Origin: Pelagirhabdus alkalitolerans
GTDB lineage: Bacteria; Bacillota; Bacilli; Bacillales; Amphibacillaceae
NCBI RefSeq assembly: GCF_900096905.1
Contig: NZ_FMYI01000001.1
Location: 411,202-475,201 of the forward strand
Direction of reading: 5' to 3'
Length of the DNA: 64,000 nt
The notes beneath the pieces were generated by a model that saw only the letters and a list, made by a program, of their open reading frames with translations, was not told the origin of the DNA and did no database searches. The position numbers were made by a program, and so were the translations under genes. Of this stretch, positions 54,525 through 63,440 are shown in pieces (position 1 is the first letter of the stretch; each line of letters begins with the position of its first letter).

Positions 54525-55462
54525 TGGTGAGCCCCCTTTATCAACTCAATTAGCGTACAACTTACTTTTAGATGCAGACTTTTTAGAAAGACCAAAATTC
54601 AGTATGCTAACTCTATTAATAACGATCACATAAAAAATATGCTAAAAGATAAACGCCTATAATTTAATTTTTTTCGAAGGGAGAAACCATTAAATGCAAA
54701 AAGAGCCAACAATTAATATTATTGTTAGCTCTGCTCGTTTATTCGTACAGAATGCACGTAATTTATGTAGTGGCTCACTATATTGCGATCCCACTTGATT
54801 CTCAGTCAAGTGGAGTTGGAATCGTATCATTTAGTCTTTATTTTCCTTTACACACTGAACGGCTTGTAATATATCTTTAAAGGTGTGTTGAAGGCTGGCA
54901 TCTTTTCTCCCTGTGAGTATAGCTTTTGCGTTGGGCTATCTTTCTTTAACATCAGAGACATAAGCAAGAGGTGTCGAGCATGTGGAGAAACAGCGAACTC
55001 TTCTCCTAAACCCGGTGATATGTTGCACGCCCTGAACTGATATATCTTTTTTTTATTTTTATGGTTATTCTTTTCTAAGGACTCCAATATACTAGTAATG
55101 TACAATTTTCAAAAAAACCGCTGTTCCTTATACTACGGTTCCCCCCAATTAATCCTAAATGACCGATAGATCTGCTCAAGTAAGTCAAGTCTCATTAGTT
55201 GATGAGGCAGTATCATGTTTGATTATGATAGTTAGAAATTGCTTTGTTTGAAGAACGCTTCACTTAGGCCGAGCGAGCCCCCGATGACGTCGTGTCATAT
55301 TTAGTCTCCTCGGTATTGTATTTGAACCAAGTGTATATGACCTTATCTAATCTGTCTAATTAAGTGTAACCGATGCACAACTAATATCCGAAACTATCTC
55401 TTAATACTATAAGTACACTTTTTCGGGTTATTTTTATGTACAATATTCATTTTTATTCAAAC
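54525..55462. other. Long interval with hairpins but no gene I can support
   Basis: A stem AGAGC.AACAAT/ATTGTT.GCTCT lies at 54702-54731, and CACTTGA/TCAAGTG follows near 54793-54812. An antisense frame of 85 codons (54848-55105) shows no family resemblance. A minus-strand stretch ending at 54838 (ASLQHTFKDILQAVQCVKENKD-stop) looks protein-like and may be the last trace of a lost gene. Near 55300 GAGGAG precedes a 12-codon frame that I consider spurious. Confidence 0.35.
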
Positions 55463-55699
55463 TTATTCATTATAATAAATTAGCTTATTGCTATCATCTA
55501 TTACACCATTTATACCCTCTGAACCAGAAAATTTGTTTACCAATTCATAGTACTCACTAATGTTCTTAGGGGTTACGTATTTTTCTTCATTTGAAACAAA
55601 CAAAATTTCGAAGTAGTTTAACTTATTTTTTTTAACCTCAATTTCTAGTATTGTATACGTTAGATAATTCCAACTTCTAACAATCGTTTTTCTTCTCAT
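55463..55699 (-). CDS. Hypothetical 78-residue protein
   Basis: The ATG at 55699 follows GGAGGGG with 4-nt spacing; a longer frame from 55744 lacks a site. The sequence MRRKTIVRSWNYLTYTILEI...NKLNYFEILFVSNEEKYVTPKNISEYYELVNKFSGSEGINGVIDDSNKLIYYNE is mixed alpha/beta and soluble. No family is recognised. It follows the Shedu remnant on the same strand and may belong to the same accessory island. Confidence 0.5.
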   Translation of the reverse strand: MRRKTIVRSWNYLTYTILEIEVKKNKLNYFEILFVSNEEKYVTPKNISEYYELVNKFSGSEGINGVIDDSNKLIYYNE

Positions 55700-55782
55700 T
55701 ATTACCCCTCCACAAACCCTTATTAATATAAGGTAAACATGCAAAATATATATTTAAATTTCAACTTCAACTCTTTCTTTTA

Positions 55783-56818
55783 CTAATTTTCTTCATCATT
55801 GTTATAGGCCCCACTTACTATATCTATCATTTTTTCGCCTTGGGCTAGTAACTGGTCATAAGTAATAATGGTAATTGAACTTAATCTGCTATTTAAACCA
55901 TGTAAAGCTCTATGCTTATCTTTGTTCCATTCACTCGAACAACCAATTACAATAATAGCTTTAGGATGATATGCAATAACTTCTGGATGGTCTCTTAAGC
56001 CCCTCGCCGCCTCTTCTTGGAACATATCTAGGTACCTGTGACATTGTCCTATAACTTTTGATACTTCAGAAGTAAAATAATAATTCTGATGGGAATTATC
56101 ATGATTTAAAACCTTCATATCAGGTCTCTTTAGTTCCACTAAATCCCTATAACCCGTGATAACTGTTGGTAACATTAGATTAATTTTATCAGATGCTGAT
56201 ATAGCTCTTACATTATCATTTACAACAAAAGAATTCCCAGATGCCCAAGGCTGTTCTTCACACCACTGTTGATATTTTTGTTTGTCTTTAATACCACTTT
56301 CAAGATAATTATCTAGTTGTACGACTGCTGAACGCAACTCTTGCAAGCGTATAGAACTTCTAAAAGCCGTTAATAACTCGCTACTTAACTCTTTTCCCAC
56401 CTAATATTGTGCAATATCAGGTCTATTTAATACTCCCAAAATGCCTTGTACAACTTCTTCAGGTTCGTGATTTCCAAAAGAATGTACTTCCTCTGCTGTT
56501 TTTAAAATAATATACTCCCCATTATCTTCTTTTTCTGATAATGCCAGAATTTTTTCAAACTACTATACAATGAGAGAGTTGCATTTGTATTCAAACTCGT
56601 CGATTTTTCTTTAAACAAAAACCAATCCATAGGTGGGTGTCCTTTTTTTTAGTTAATATCTTAACACTAAGTTCCTTACCCGTGCTCCTATCTATATAAA
56701 ATGGAACTACTGTTATTTTCATTTTAGAAGATTGATGTATTACAACTGGCTGAGTATAGGAGACATTCCCTGACATAGCATCTTTTATTGTTACTATTTG
56801 AACATCTTCTCCATCCAC
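55783..56818 (-). pseudogene. Shedu anti-phage nuclease (SduA, DUF4263), frameshifted
   Basis: The pieces together give about 345 residues, the length of short Shedu proteins. The start at 56818 (AAGAAGGG upstream) reads MDGEDVQIVTIKDAMSGNVSYTQPVV. The frame is lost in an A8 tract (plus-strand T at 56643-56650) and restored to PPMDWFLFKEK if one A is added. It is lost again at an A6 tract near 56560 and recovered as ILALSEKEDNGEYIILKTAEEVHSFGNH. Then an in-frame TAG at 56401-56403 precedes GKELSSELLTAFR. The C-terminal DUF4263 domain is well kept: TVITGYRDLVELKRPDMKVL (catalytic D...E-x-K), SSEVSKVIGQCHRYLD-like EVSKVIGQCHRYL, PKAIIVIGCSSEWNKDKHRALHGLN, and IITYDQLLAQGEKMI. It lies just after a restriction-modification system. 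It may be dead, phase-variable or affected by sequencing error. Confidence 0.82.
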
Positions 56819-56837
56819 TTCGAATCCCTTCTTAAAA

Positions 56838-56868
56838 ATAAAAGTAGGAGCTATTAAACTCCTACTTT
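56838..56868 (-). terminator. Hairpin between the restriction endonuclease and Shedu genes
   Basis: The stem AAAAGTAGGAG/CTCCTACTTTT, followed by ATTTTT on the minus strand, should end the restriction-modification transcript. Confidence 0.75.
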
Positions 56869-56890
56869 TAAAATCTTGATGTATTGCATC

Positions 56891-58588
56891 TTAAATGTGT
56901 TGTATTGACCTCTTAATTTGCATATCTATTCTTCGTTTCCATTCAGGAGCATCATTATTACTCTCAACTAAACAATCTCTTAAAGTTTGTTCCACTTGAC
57001 TGGATAATAATCTATTTGTCTTACTAAAGCCAGCTTCAAACAAGTCTGCAAATTGATTCAATGTCATCGGTACAATTTGAAGTGCCATTCTGGAATCATC
57101 ATTCCTGTACCAAACACCAATCCTGAACGTTTCGGCAGTATTAGTATCAATATTATTAGCCATGAACAAACCATAAACTCGCTTGCCGATGTTTTCATAT
57201 TGGTCAACTAAATCTGCAACATGTCTTCTTACTGGTTCGCCCTCAACAGCTTCTTGTCTTGATGAAGAAGTTAATGTGACTTCACCGACAATTACAAAGT
57301 CCTCAAACTCGAATATTATATCAGGGCCATTTCCTGGAGCTGTTCCCACAGGTAAAAATTCCTGATCCACTTTAAACCTTCTTGCTTCCCAAGGTTTATT
57401 TTCTAACGAATTGATTGCAAGAAATGCTCTCCACAAAGCCCATTCTAAATATGCAGGACCTTCACCTTGTGGGACTATACTCCCTCTGCGGATAGGGACT
57501 GTCAACGCCCGAAGATAAGCTAATATGTCTTTCCATTCATAAATTTGATTTTCGGCAAATTTATATTCGAGAATCTTAAATAATTCACCCTCAAGCTTTA
57601 GTCTTAATTGTGATAAGTCTTCTACTTCCATACTATACAAATCTGGAACATCAATATGTTCACCATTTTCTTTTATATGAGACAAAATTGTTTCTATAGC
57701 TTCTATTGCTTCAGGAGTATTATCAGTAGGAAGATTTGCACCATTCCAGAGAGTATTTAAATAATTAGTACTAGAAATGGGTTCAAATGGCATATAGGCA
57801 ATCTGTTTAACAATTGTAGTTTTATGCTTTGCAATCCGAATCTTTCTGCCATCCTCTGCGAATAAACCAGTCAACTTTAAGTACCGAAAATTAGAATCTG
57901 CATAATCAAGCAATGTTTGACTACTTTGACTTGATAAGCAGTCAGCAACACTTTCTCTTACCTTTCTAACATATTGCTTTCGATTAACTGATTTATTAGC
58001 CTCACTCCTGAACTGAGAAATATTATTGACCACTTTTTTAACAGACTCTATATCTCGTGTAACTTGTACAAATGATGCCATTTCATCTTTGCTAATTGAA
58101 CTATCAAGACCTTGTTTTTTAAGTTCTTCTAAAATTTCTAAAACGATTCTTAATGGGCTAAAAACTGCTCCATTATGATTTTCAATTTCTGATGGTATTT
58201 GATATGCAAGTAGCGCTCTTAAAAAACACTCTTGTTCTTCTGGTAATGAATCTACCTTTATTAATCTTCTTCCATTTGAAGTAACACAATAAGGGTATAC
58301 TTTTAATTTTGAATTTTTAACAATACTTGGACTAGGTGTGATAAACCCCAATTGCATTAATGCCGCTCTCCACTTTCTACCGACATCACTAACATCACTA
58401 TTTTTAGATTCATCTAGGCGTTTAAGATATACCACACCTGATTCATGTAACAATCTTGCAAATTCCTGTTCTGCTTTTTTCCCTACTAAGTTACCATGCA
58501 AAGAAGACCTAACTAATATAGTTAAGCCATCCTTCAATCTTTTTGCATTTCTTATTGTAGTATTCCCTATATACCAAGCCCGTTCCAT
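56891..58588 (-). CDS. AlwI-family type IIS restriction endonuclease
   Basis: The protein is 565 residues; ribosome site AAGGAAGG. The C-terminal catalytic part (about 425-520) reads GNGPDIIFEFEDFVIVGEVTLTSSSRQEAVEGEPVRRHVADLVDQYENIGKRVYGLFMANNIDTNTAETFRIGVWYRNDD. This is the hallmark of the AlwI group, with P-D and E-V-T in place of the usual P-D...E-x-K. The N-terminal half, about 250 residues, is likely the DNA-recognition part (GFITPSPSIVKNSKLKVYPYCVTSNGRRLI). AlwI itself cuts near the asymmetric site GGATC; the specificity of this protein is not proven by sequence. It is 21 nt downstream of the methyltransferase gene, same strand, as one operon. Confidence 0.88.
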   Translation of the reverse strand: MERAWYIGNTTIRNAKRLKDGLTILVRSSLHGNLVGKKAEQEFARLLHESGVVYLKRLDESKNSDVSDVGRKWRAALMQLGFITPSPSIVKNSKLKVYPYCVTSNGRRLIKVDSLPEEQECFLRALLAYQIPSEIENHNGAVFSPLRIVLEILEELKKQGLDSSISKDEMASFVQVTRDIESVKKVVNNISQFRSEANKSVNRKQYVRKVRESVADCLSSQSSQTLLDYADSNFRYLKLTGLFAEDGRKIRIAKHKTTIVKQIAYMPFEPISSTNYLNTLWNGANLPTDNTPEAIEAIETILSHIKENGEHIDVPDLYSMEVEDLSQLRLKLEGELFKILEYKFAENQIYEWKDILAYLRALTVPIRRGSIVPQGEGPAYLEWALWRAFLAINSLENKPWEARRFKVDQEFLPVGTAPGNGPDIIFEFEDFVIVGEVTLTSSSRQEAVEGEPVRRHVADLVDQYENIGKRVYGLFMANNIDTNTAETFRIGVWYRNDDSRMALQIVPMTLNQFADLFEAGFSKTNRLLSSQVEQTLRDCLVESNNDAPEWKRRIDMQIKRSIQHI

Positions 58589-58609
58589 AGTAAGACCTTC
58601 TTTCCTTCC

Positions 58610-60514
58610 TTAGTAACCCACAAAAAGATACTCTTTCACTCTGTTTTTATTATCTCCAACTTTATGGCCTTGGTTACCAAAAGAATATCGATGATCTAGT
58701 GCTACCACTTCAACTTGTTGTTTGTATTTGGACATTAACTCTAACATTTCATCTTTTGTCGGTAATGAGTTAGATGAATAAGAAACAATTAAAATACTAT
58801 TTCTATGTTTTTTAAATAATTTATCAAATGCATCATATGCACCCTTTCGAGAACTAAAAGGCGTTGGATAACTCTTAAACTTTTTAGTTTTTGTATGCCA
58901 CTGCATTTCTACGTCTTTCCAACCTTTTACAAGCCCCTCAACAAAATGATATCGTCGAACATACTCATTATCTGAGTGCGGACTATAATATGGTGGGTCA
59001 ATATATACTAAATCCGCCTTTTGTCTATTATCTATCGCATCACCATGACGCGACTTATTTTTCTCGCCATTATCGAATACTGCATTATTATATAACTCAA
59101 CAGCATTTAAGAAATGTTCTTCTAAGGATAGTGCTAAATCTGGACGGCCATCATTGTATCGTTGACCTGTGTAAGTAAATATGCCTCTAGGCCGTTTTTT
59201 AAGACATGCACGTACTAATGATGATAGAGCTAATGACCTTTTATATTGGTTATCCAACCTATTAACATTTGCTCTAATTAAATCAATAAAATAATTATCC
59301 GTGTCATCAAAGTAAATGTCTTTAAACGTACTACTTACAAAATTGTCCATTGAAGTTGTATTATCAAATAAAATTTTTATATCTCTTGCAGATAGTGTTG
59401 TCTTGTTATTTTCAATAAGCGCTTTTGTATAAGTAGCCGAGAATGCCATATAATCATTGCTTAGTACTTGTTTGTTCTGTGTTTTAAACATATAACTTAC
59501 TACACTACTTCCGCTAAACAAGTCTAATACACTATTAAATTCGAACTGAGAAGCTACTCCCCATATATGCTCTAAAAGGTTCTGCTTACTCCCCATAAAT
59601 CTAGTGGATGGAAATTTCTCCATTTGTTCTGGTAACTCTATCGCTGTTGGCACTAAGGAAATTTTCTTATGGGGCTCAGCTTTTACCAATAAATCTTCCC
59701 CACTCCTGCTAGAACCTTTACTACTTATATTTCTTCTAGTTTTATGAACACTTATATTATATTTCTCATACAACTCATGTACTAATGGATGATTGGAATT
59801 AGTTAATAGAACATTACAGCCCATTTCATGCAACCTATGAACTTCATTGGCTAAATCGATATGATCTTCTTCATAAAATTGTTCTTTTGTATATCTTTTA
59901 AAATCTGCATATTGAGATGTTGGCAAATATGGAGGGTCAAGGAAAATAAAATCTCCCGGCTTAGCGTGTTTTCTTAATACATCTTTATAATCACCTAGAA
60001 CTATCTCCGCACTTCTTAAAGCCTTGCTCGCAGCTCTAAGATTGTCTTCATTACATATTTTTGGGTTTTTATAGTAACCAAACGGCACATTAAATTTTCC
60101 TTTTCGGTTCACACGATATAATCCATTAAAGCATGTTCTATTCAAGTATATAGTACGTGCTGCTTTTTCAATTGGGTTCAGGGTTTCTATGTCAATTGCT
60201 CTAATTTCATAAAAAAATTCTTTATTATTTTCCATTTTTTTTAATTCTACAATTAATTCATCTATATTATTAGCAATAACAGTGTATAAATTTATTAATT
60301 CAGGATTAGAATCTGCAATTATTGCTTCTTTAGGGTTTAACTCAAAGAATAATGCTCCTCCGCCAAAAAATGGTTCTATATATTTATTGTATTTTTTAGG
60401 AACTTCAGGAAGTAAAGTGTCTATCATTTGCTGCTTCCCACCAGCCCACTTTAAAACTGGTTTAGGTTTATTAAATAACAGTTCCTGTTGTACAAATTCT
60501 ACTTGAGGTTTCAT
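58610..60514 (-). CDS. Double-domain N6-adenine DNA methyltransferase of the type IIS system
   Basis: This 634-residue protein has two D12-class (Dam-like) methyltransferases joined end to end. Domain 1 (about 15-290) has KPVLKWAGGKQQMI (AdoMet motif), YIEPFFGGGALFFEL, and catalytic DPPYLP in DFIFLDPPYLP. Domain 2 (about 305-630) has TRFMGSKQNLLEHIW, SVLDLFSGSSVVSYMF, and YIDPPYYSPHSDNEYVRRYHFVEGLVKGW. Two domains are needed because an asymmetric site carries a different adenine target on each strand, as in M.FokI. The ribosome site is GGAGG. It is first in the operon, so protection precedes cleavage. There is no controller (C) gene. Confidence 0.92.
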   Translation of the reverse strand: MKPQVEFVQQELLFNKPKPVLKWAGGKQQMIDTLLPEVPKKYNKYIEPFFGGGALFFELNPKEAIIADSNPELINLYTVIANNIDELIVELKKMENNKEFFYEIRAIDIETLNPIEKAARTIYLNRTCFNGLYRVNRKGKFNVPFGYYKNPKICNEDNLRAASKALRSAEIVLGDYKDVLRKHAKPGDFIFLDPPYLPTSQYADFKRYTKEQFYEEDHIDLANEVHRLHEMGCNVLLTNSNHPLVHELYEKYNISVHKTRRNISSKGSSRSGEDLLVKAEPHKKISLVPTAIELPEQMEKFPSTRFMGSKQNLLEHIWGVASQFEFNSVLDLFSGSSVVSYMFKTQNKQVLSNDYMAFSATYTKALIENNKTTLSARDIKILFDNTTSMDNFVSSTFKDIYFDDTDNYFIDLIRANVNRLDNQYKRSLALSSLVRACLKKRPRGIFTYTGQRYNDGRPDLALSLEEHFLNAVELYNNAVFDNGEKNKSRHGDAIDNRQKADLVYIDPPYYSPHSDNEYVRRYHFVEGLVKGWKDVEMQWHTKTKKFKSYPTPFSSRKGAYDAFDKLFKKHRNSILIVSYSSNSLPTKDEMLELMSKYKQQVEVVALDHRYSFGNQGHKVGDNKNRVKEYLFVGY

Positions 60515-61109
60515 TTTTATCCTCCAATAATCTACAGGCTCAAATACATACTACGATATTAATTCGACAAAAATTTGAGTTTTCCTTTTTATTATATATA
60601 AAATTACATAATAAATCATTTTTGAAAATTACACAATGATTTGTTTGATCTAATTCGAGCTAATGGGTATCAACTTTTACTCCTATACAGTTTTAACTTA
60701 TATTTGAAATTCCAAAATTTCAAAAAATCTAACCTCAATTTATGGATAGATGACCTCAAAATAACTCTGTTTGTTGCCCTTCGCCTCTTTTATAAAGAAT
60801 TTTTTATTTAATTTAATAGGAAGTGAGTATGTGTTAATTTTGTATAAAAGAACCATCGCTAATGTAATTCAACATAAAAACTATTGGACTGGATTCTCAA
60901 TTTAAGTGTGGTCAACACAACTTAATGATTTATGGTGTTGTGGAAGAAAAGTGGTGATCATAAGGTTAGATTAACTCGAAGAAATTGATACTAATTAATA
61001 GATACCGAATTTCCTGGTCAGAAAAGAGGTGGGTTAGTCGGGGATAAAAGATGTTTTTTCTGTAAGAAACAACACCAACGACGATACCTCTTCAATAAAG
61101 AGTACCATT
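60515..61109. other. Promoter region of the restriction-modification operon and IS debris
   Basis: This 595-bp AT-rich region has no gene that I can support. Near 61000-61100 a plus-strand frame reads CFFCKKQHQRRYLFNKEYHF, a CxxC zinc-ribbon-like remnant that could come from a transposase. It borders the IS21 pieces. Confidence 0.35.
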
Positions 61110-61949
61110 TTAATTTCTTTGTTTCTTATAATTCTGTTTGTAGGTTGTAAGCGTCAAGTAAAAATGAACACTTTTTGCTAATTGATTTTGAACACTTTCT
61201 TCCTTAAATATGGATGTTCGATTCTTCATTCGATGACTGTCTTCACCCTGAAATTGAATGACTTCTATCCGATGTAGAATCCTATCCAAAATAGCTGTGG
61301 TGATCCCTTGGTCACCTAATAAATCGCCCCATTCACTTGGCCCCTTACTTGAGGTAAGTATAATCGAGGCCTTGTCATGCAAGTCATTGATAAGATGGAA
61401 AAAGAGGTTAGCTTCTCTCTGATCCATCGCCATAAACATCAGATCATCAATAATGACCAGATTGGCGGCTCTTATTCGCTTCATCTTAATTTGAGCTTTT
61501 CGTGTGAATTCTTCAGCTTTTAAATGTCTTATCAATTCTTCCATCGTTATATACATAACCTGATAACCTTGATGAACGGCCTTAATCCCAAGTGCAGTGG
61601 CTAAATGTGTTTTCCCGACACCTGCTGTTCCTAACAGGACCAAGTTATATAATTGATCGATCCAGGTTAGCTCACTTAACTGTTTTATCTGCTTTTGACT
61701 TAAGGTTTGTTGCTCATTAAGGTTGTACATCTCAAGTGTTGTGTGGGCAGGAAACGCTGCCCACTTTAATTGTCGTTCAATTTGCTTTTCACCACGTCGT
61801 TTCAACTCATATGAAGCCATTTCTGTTAATAGCTCACGATAAGTCCAATCTTTTGATTCAGCGCATCGAATGAGATCGGGTAAATATTCTGATGTTTCCG
61901 CTAAACGTAATGTCTTAAATTGTTTTTGTAATGACTCCAAAGTCATCAT
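61110..61949 (-). CDS. istB: IstB-like ATP-binding protein of an IS21-family element
   Basis: The 279-residue AAA+ helper reads TLESLQKQFKTLRLAETSEYLPDLIRCAESKDWTYRELLTEMASYELKRRGEKQIERQLKWAAFPAHTTLE, then Walker A in LLGTAGVGKTHLATALGIKAV, Walker B in NLVIIDDLMFM, and sensor-like IILTSSKGPSEWGDLLGDQGITTAILDRILHRI. It is complete in length. It overlaps the preceding IstA remnant by 4 nt. Its transposase partner is reduced to a C-terminal stub, so the element cannot move on its own. Confidence 0.9.
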   Translation of the reverse strand: MMTLESLQKQFKTLRLAETSEYLPDLIRCAESKDWTYRELLTEMASYELKRRGEKQIERQLKWAAFPAHTTLEMYNLNEQQTLSQKQIKQLSELTWIDQLYNLVLLGTAGVGKTHLATALGIKAVHQGYQVMYITMEELIRHLKAEEFTRKAQIKMKRIRAANLVIIDDLMFMAMDQREANLFFHLINDLHDKASIILTSSKGPSEWGDLLGDQGITTAILDRILHRIEVIQFQGEDSHRMKNRTSIFKEESVQNQLAKSVHFYLTLTTYKQNYKKQRN

Positions 61950-62308
61950 GATCTCACCGTCCCTTCAAGAACTTCAAGGTACGGATCCAGATCCCTTACT
62001 TCTGGTTTCATGCTGCTATAATCAGATTGACCAGAGCCAATTTGTTTTATGTTCATTTTTGTATGCTTAGTGGATTGTTGTTGCCTCATCAAATGAGATA
62101 ACACATCTTTAAATTCCGAACCACTATAAAAACGGCTTTTCAGACATTCATTTAGAGCTTGAGTGCTTAGGTTAGGCGGAACATTCTTAATCGAATCTGA
62201 AATGATTTTCAGCTGATCTCTCATGTATCGCGGATACTGTGTTTGAACTTTCATTAAGTACCGCATCGCTTTGTCTTGATTTTGGAATGCTTCAGAAACA
62301 GTTTTCAT
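61946..62308 (-). pseudogene. IstA transposase, C-terminal stub
   Basis: About 120 residues remain (AMRYLMKVQTQYPRYMRDQLKIISDSIKNVPPNLSTQALNECLKSRFYSGSEFKDVLSHLMRQQ), the C-terminal tail of IS21 IstA proteins. The HTH and DDE domains are missing, cut away near 62310 where the plus-strand IstB fragment begins. Confidence 0.75.
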
Positions 62309-62386
62309 GTAGGCATGTATACCTTTGGTTCGATCTCGTTTGTGTTGTCAATATTGAATGAGTTCTCCTTTCCCTTCGCATAAGGG

Positions 62387-62692
62387 ATGCTCAGCCATGA
62401 TAGGGCCATCCATCGATTCATGTATGTGAAGCTTCAGCACTTCATATCTCAGTATGAATGGAAAAAAGATCATTACATGGTGAAGCAACAAGGGAGAAAG
62501 TCAACGATCATAACGAGTAATTTATCTTTTATTAATTATCAAGACATTTTTCATGATTCTTTCTTAACCGCAGCTTTAACGGATCGTTTAACGCATAAGT
62601 TTTATGTTTTGAATATGAATGGCAATTCTTATCGGATACGTGAAACAGCAGAATGGCTTAAATCAGAAAGTGAACAAGTGGTGCAAAATTAA
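62387..62692 (+). pseudogene. IstB C-terminal fragment of a second IS21 element
   Basis: In one frame GRKSTIITSNLSFINYQDIFHDSFLTAALTDRLTHKFYVLNMNGNSYRIRETAEWLKSE is the C-terminal third of an IstB of a different subgroup from the one at 61110. The Walker A and B region is absent. The first about 30 codons are not IstB-like. Right-end IS21-like sequence follows at 62700-62730. Confidence 0.8.
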
Positions 62693-62825
62693 ATTAACAT
62701 ATGGTTCACTTTTTAATTGACAAATACAGAGTAGAAGCATCTAGTATGCTATAATTTAGTTTAGATGACTTATTTAAGATACTATCAAAGATCGAACGTG
62801 AGAGGAATTGAAACGAATGAACTCA

Positions 62826-63075
62826 ATCGTAATACACAAACATCAATTAATGTACAACAACAGGAAAGATTATTTGGAACGTGGCTAACATTCTACGTGG
62901 GTTATATAAACCACATGAGTACGGTAAAGTTATTTTACCGATGACAGTGATCAAACCTCTAATGTTAACTCGTGAAGAAGTACTAAAAGCAGCTAAACAA
63001 ACTAAATGGATGAACGCAACAATACACACCACGTTAAAGAGAAAGATTAATGCACGCATGGTGAATATGGCTTGA
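62826..63075 (+). pseudogene. Type I restriction-modification HsdM, N-terminal fragment
   Basis: INVQQQERLFGT in one frame continues, after a shift near 62880, as VANILRGLYKPHEYGKVILPMTVIKPLM. This is the conserved N-terminal motif of HsdM (NLRG.Y...EYG.VILP.TVLRRLD). After about 25 more codons it drifts and ends at 63075. No methyltransferase motif remains, so this is a scar of a lost type I system. Confidence 0.7.
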
Positions 63076-63440
63076 AATAATAGGTAAGAGATGCTTGAAA
63101 GGAATCTATTTAAAGAACCATTACAAGACACCCTTTCAGAATAATACGCTCAAGGTGAGCGATCCTACAGAAAAATGTTGATGCAGACTAGAACTTTTTA
63201 ATACCGGCTATTCTCTTTTAGCAAGAGACTTTTATAGATGGTGACGATCGTAGAATTCAGAGGACTATATGTTGTAACTGCTAAACTAAATGTAACAGTT
63301 CTCGATTGATAAGATTTAACACTTTTTGCCCATAAATCTTCTGGTGATTTTGTAAAGAGCCAGAAAAACACTAACGTTTCTTCTTAGACACTAGATATAA
63401 TAGGTTTATATATCTGAAAGTGTTTGAGGAGGTTTGAAAG
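63076..63440. other. Left end and leader of the rightmost IS21 element
   Basis: There is no gene here. TATAAT near 63389 and GGAGG at 63428-63432 lead into istA. The AT-rich stretch TTTGCCCATAAATCTTCTGG with GTGATTTTGTAAAG (63328-63357) looks like the subterminal sequence of Bacillus IS21 elements. The exact border and target duplication cannot be fixed without the right end. Confidence 0.5.

Noticed and set aside
54694..54798. 34-codon plus-strand frame after AAGGGA
   Set aside because: Most of its first half is the arms of a hairpin, the spacing to the ribosome site is long, and the composition is odd.
54848..55105. 85-codon minus-strand frame
   Set aside because: There is no good ribosome site and no family resemblance; a different frame in the same place looks more protein-like near its end.
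61110..62692. A single complete IS21 element
   Set aside because: The IstB and IstA stub are on the minus strand, the second IstB fragment is on the plus strand and belongs to another subgroup, and no full transposase is present.
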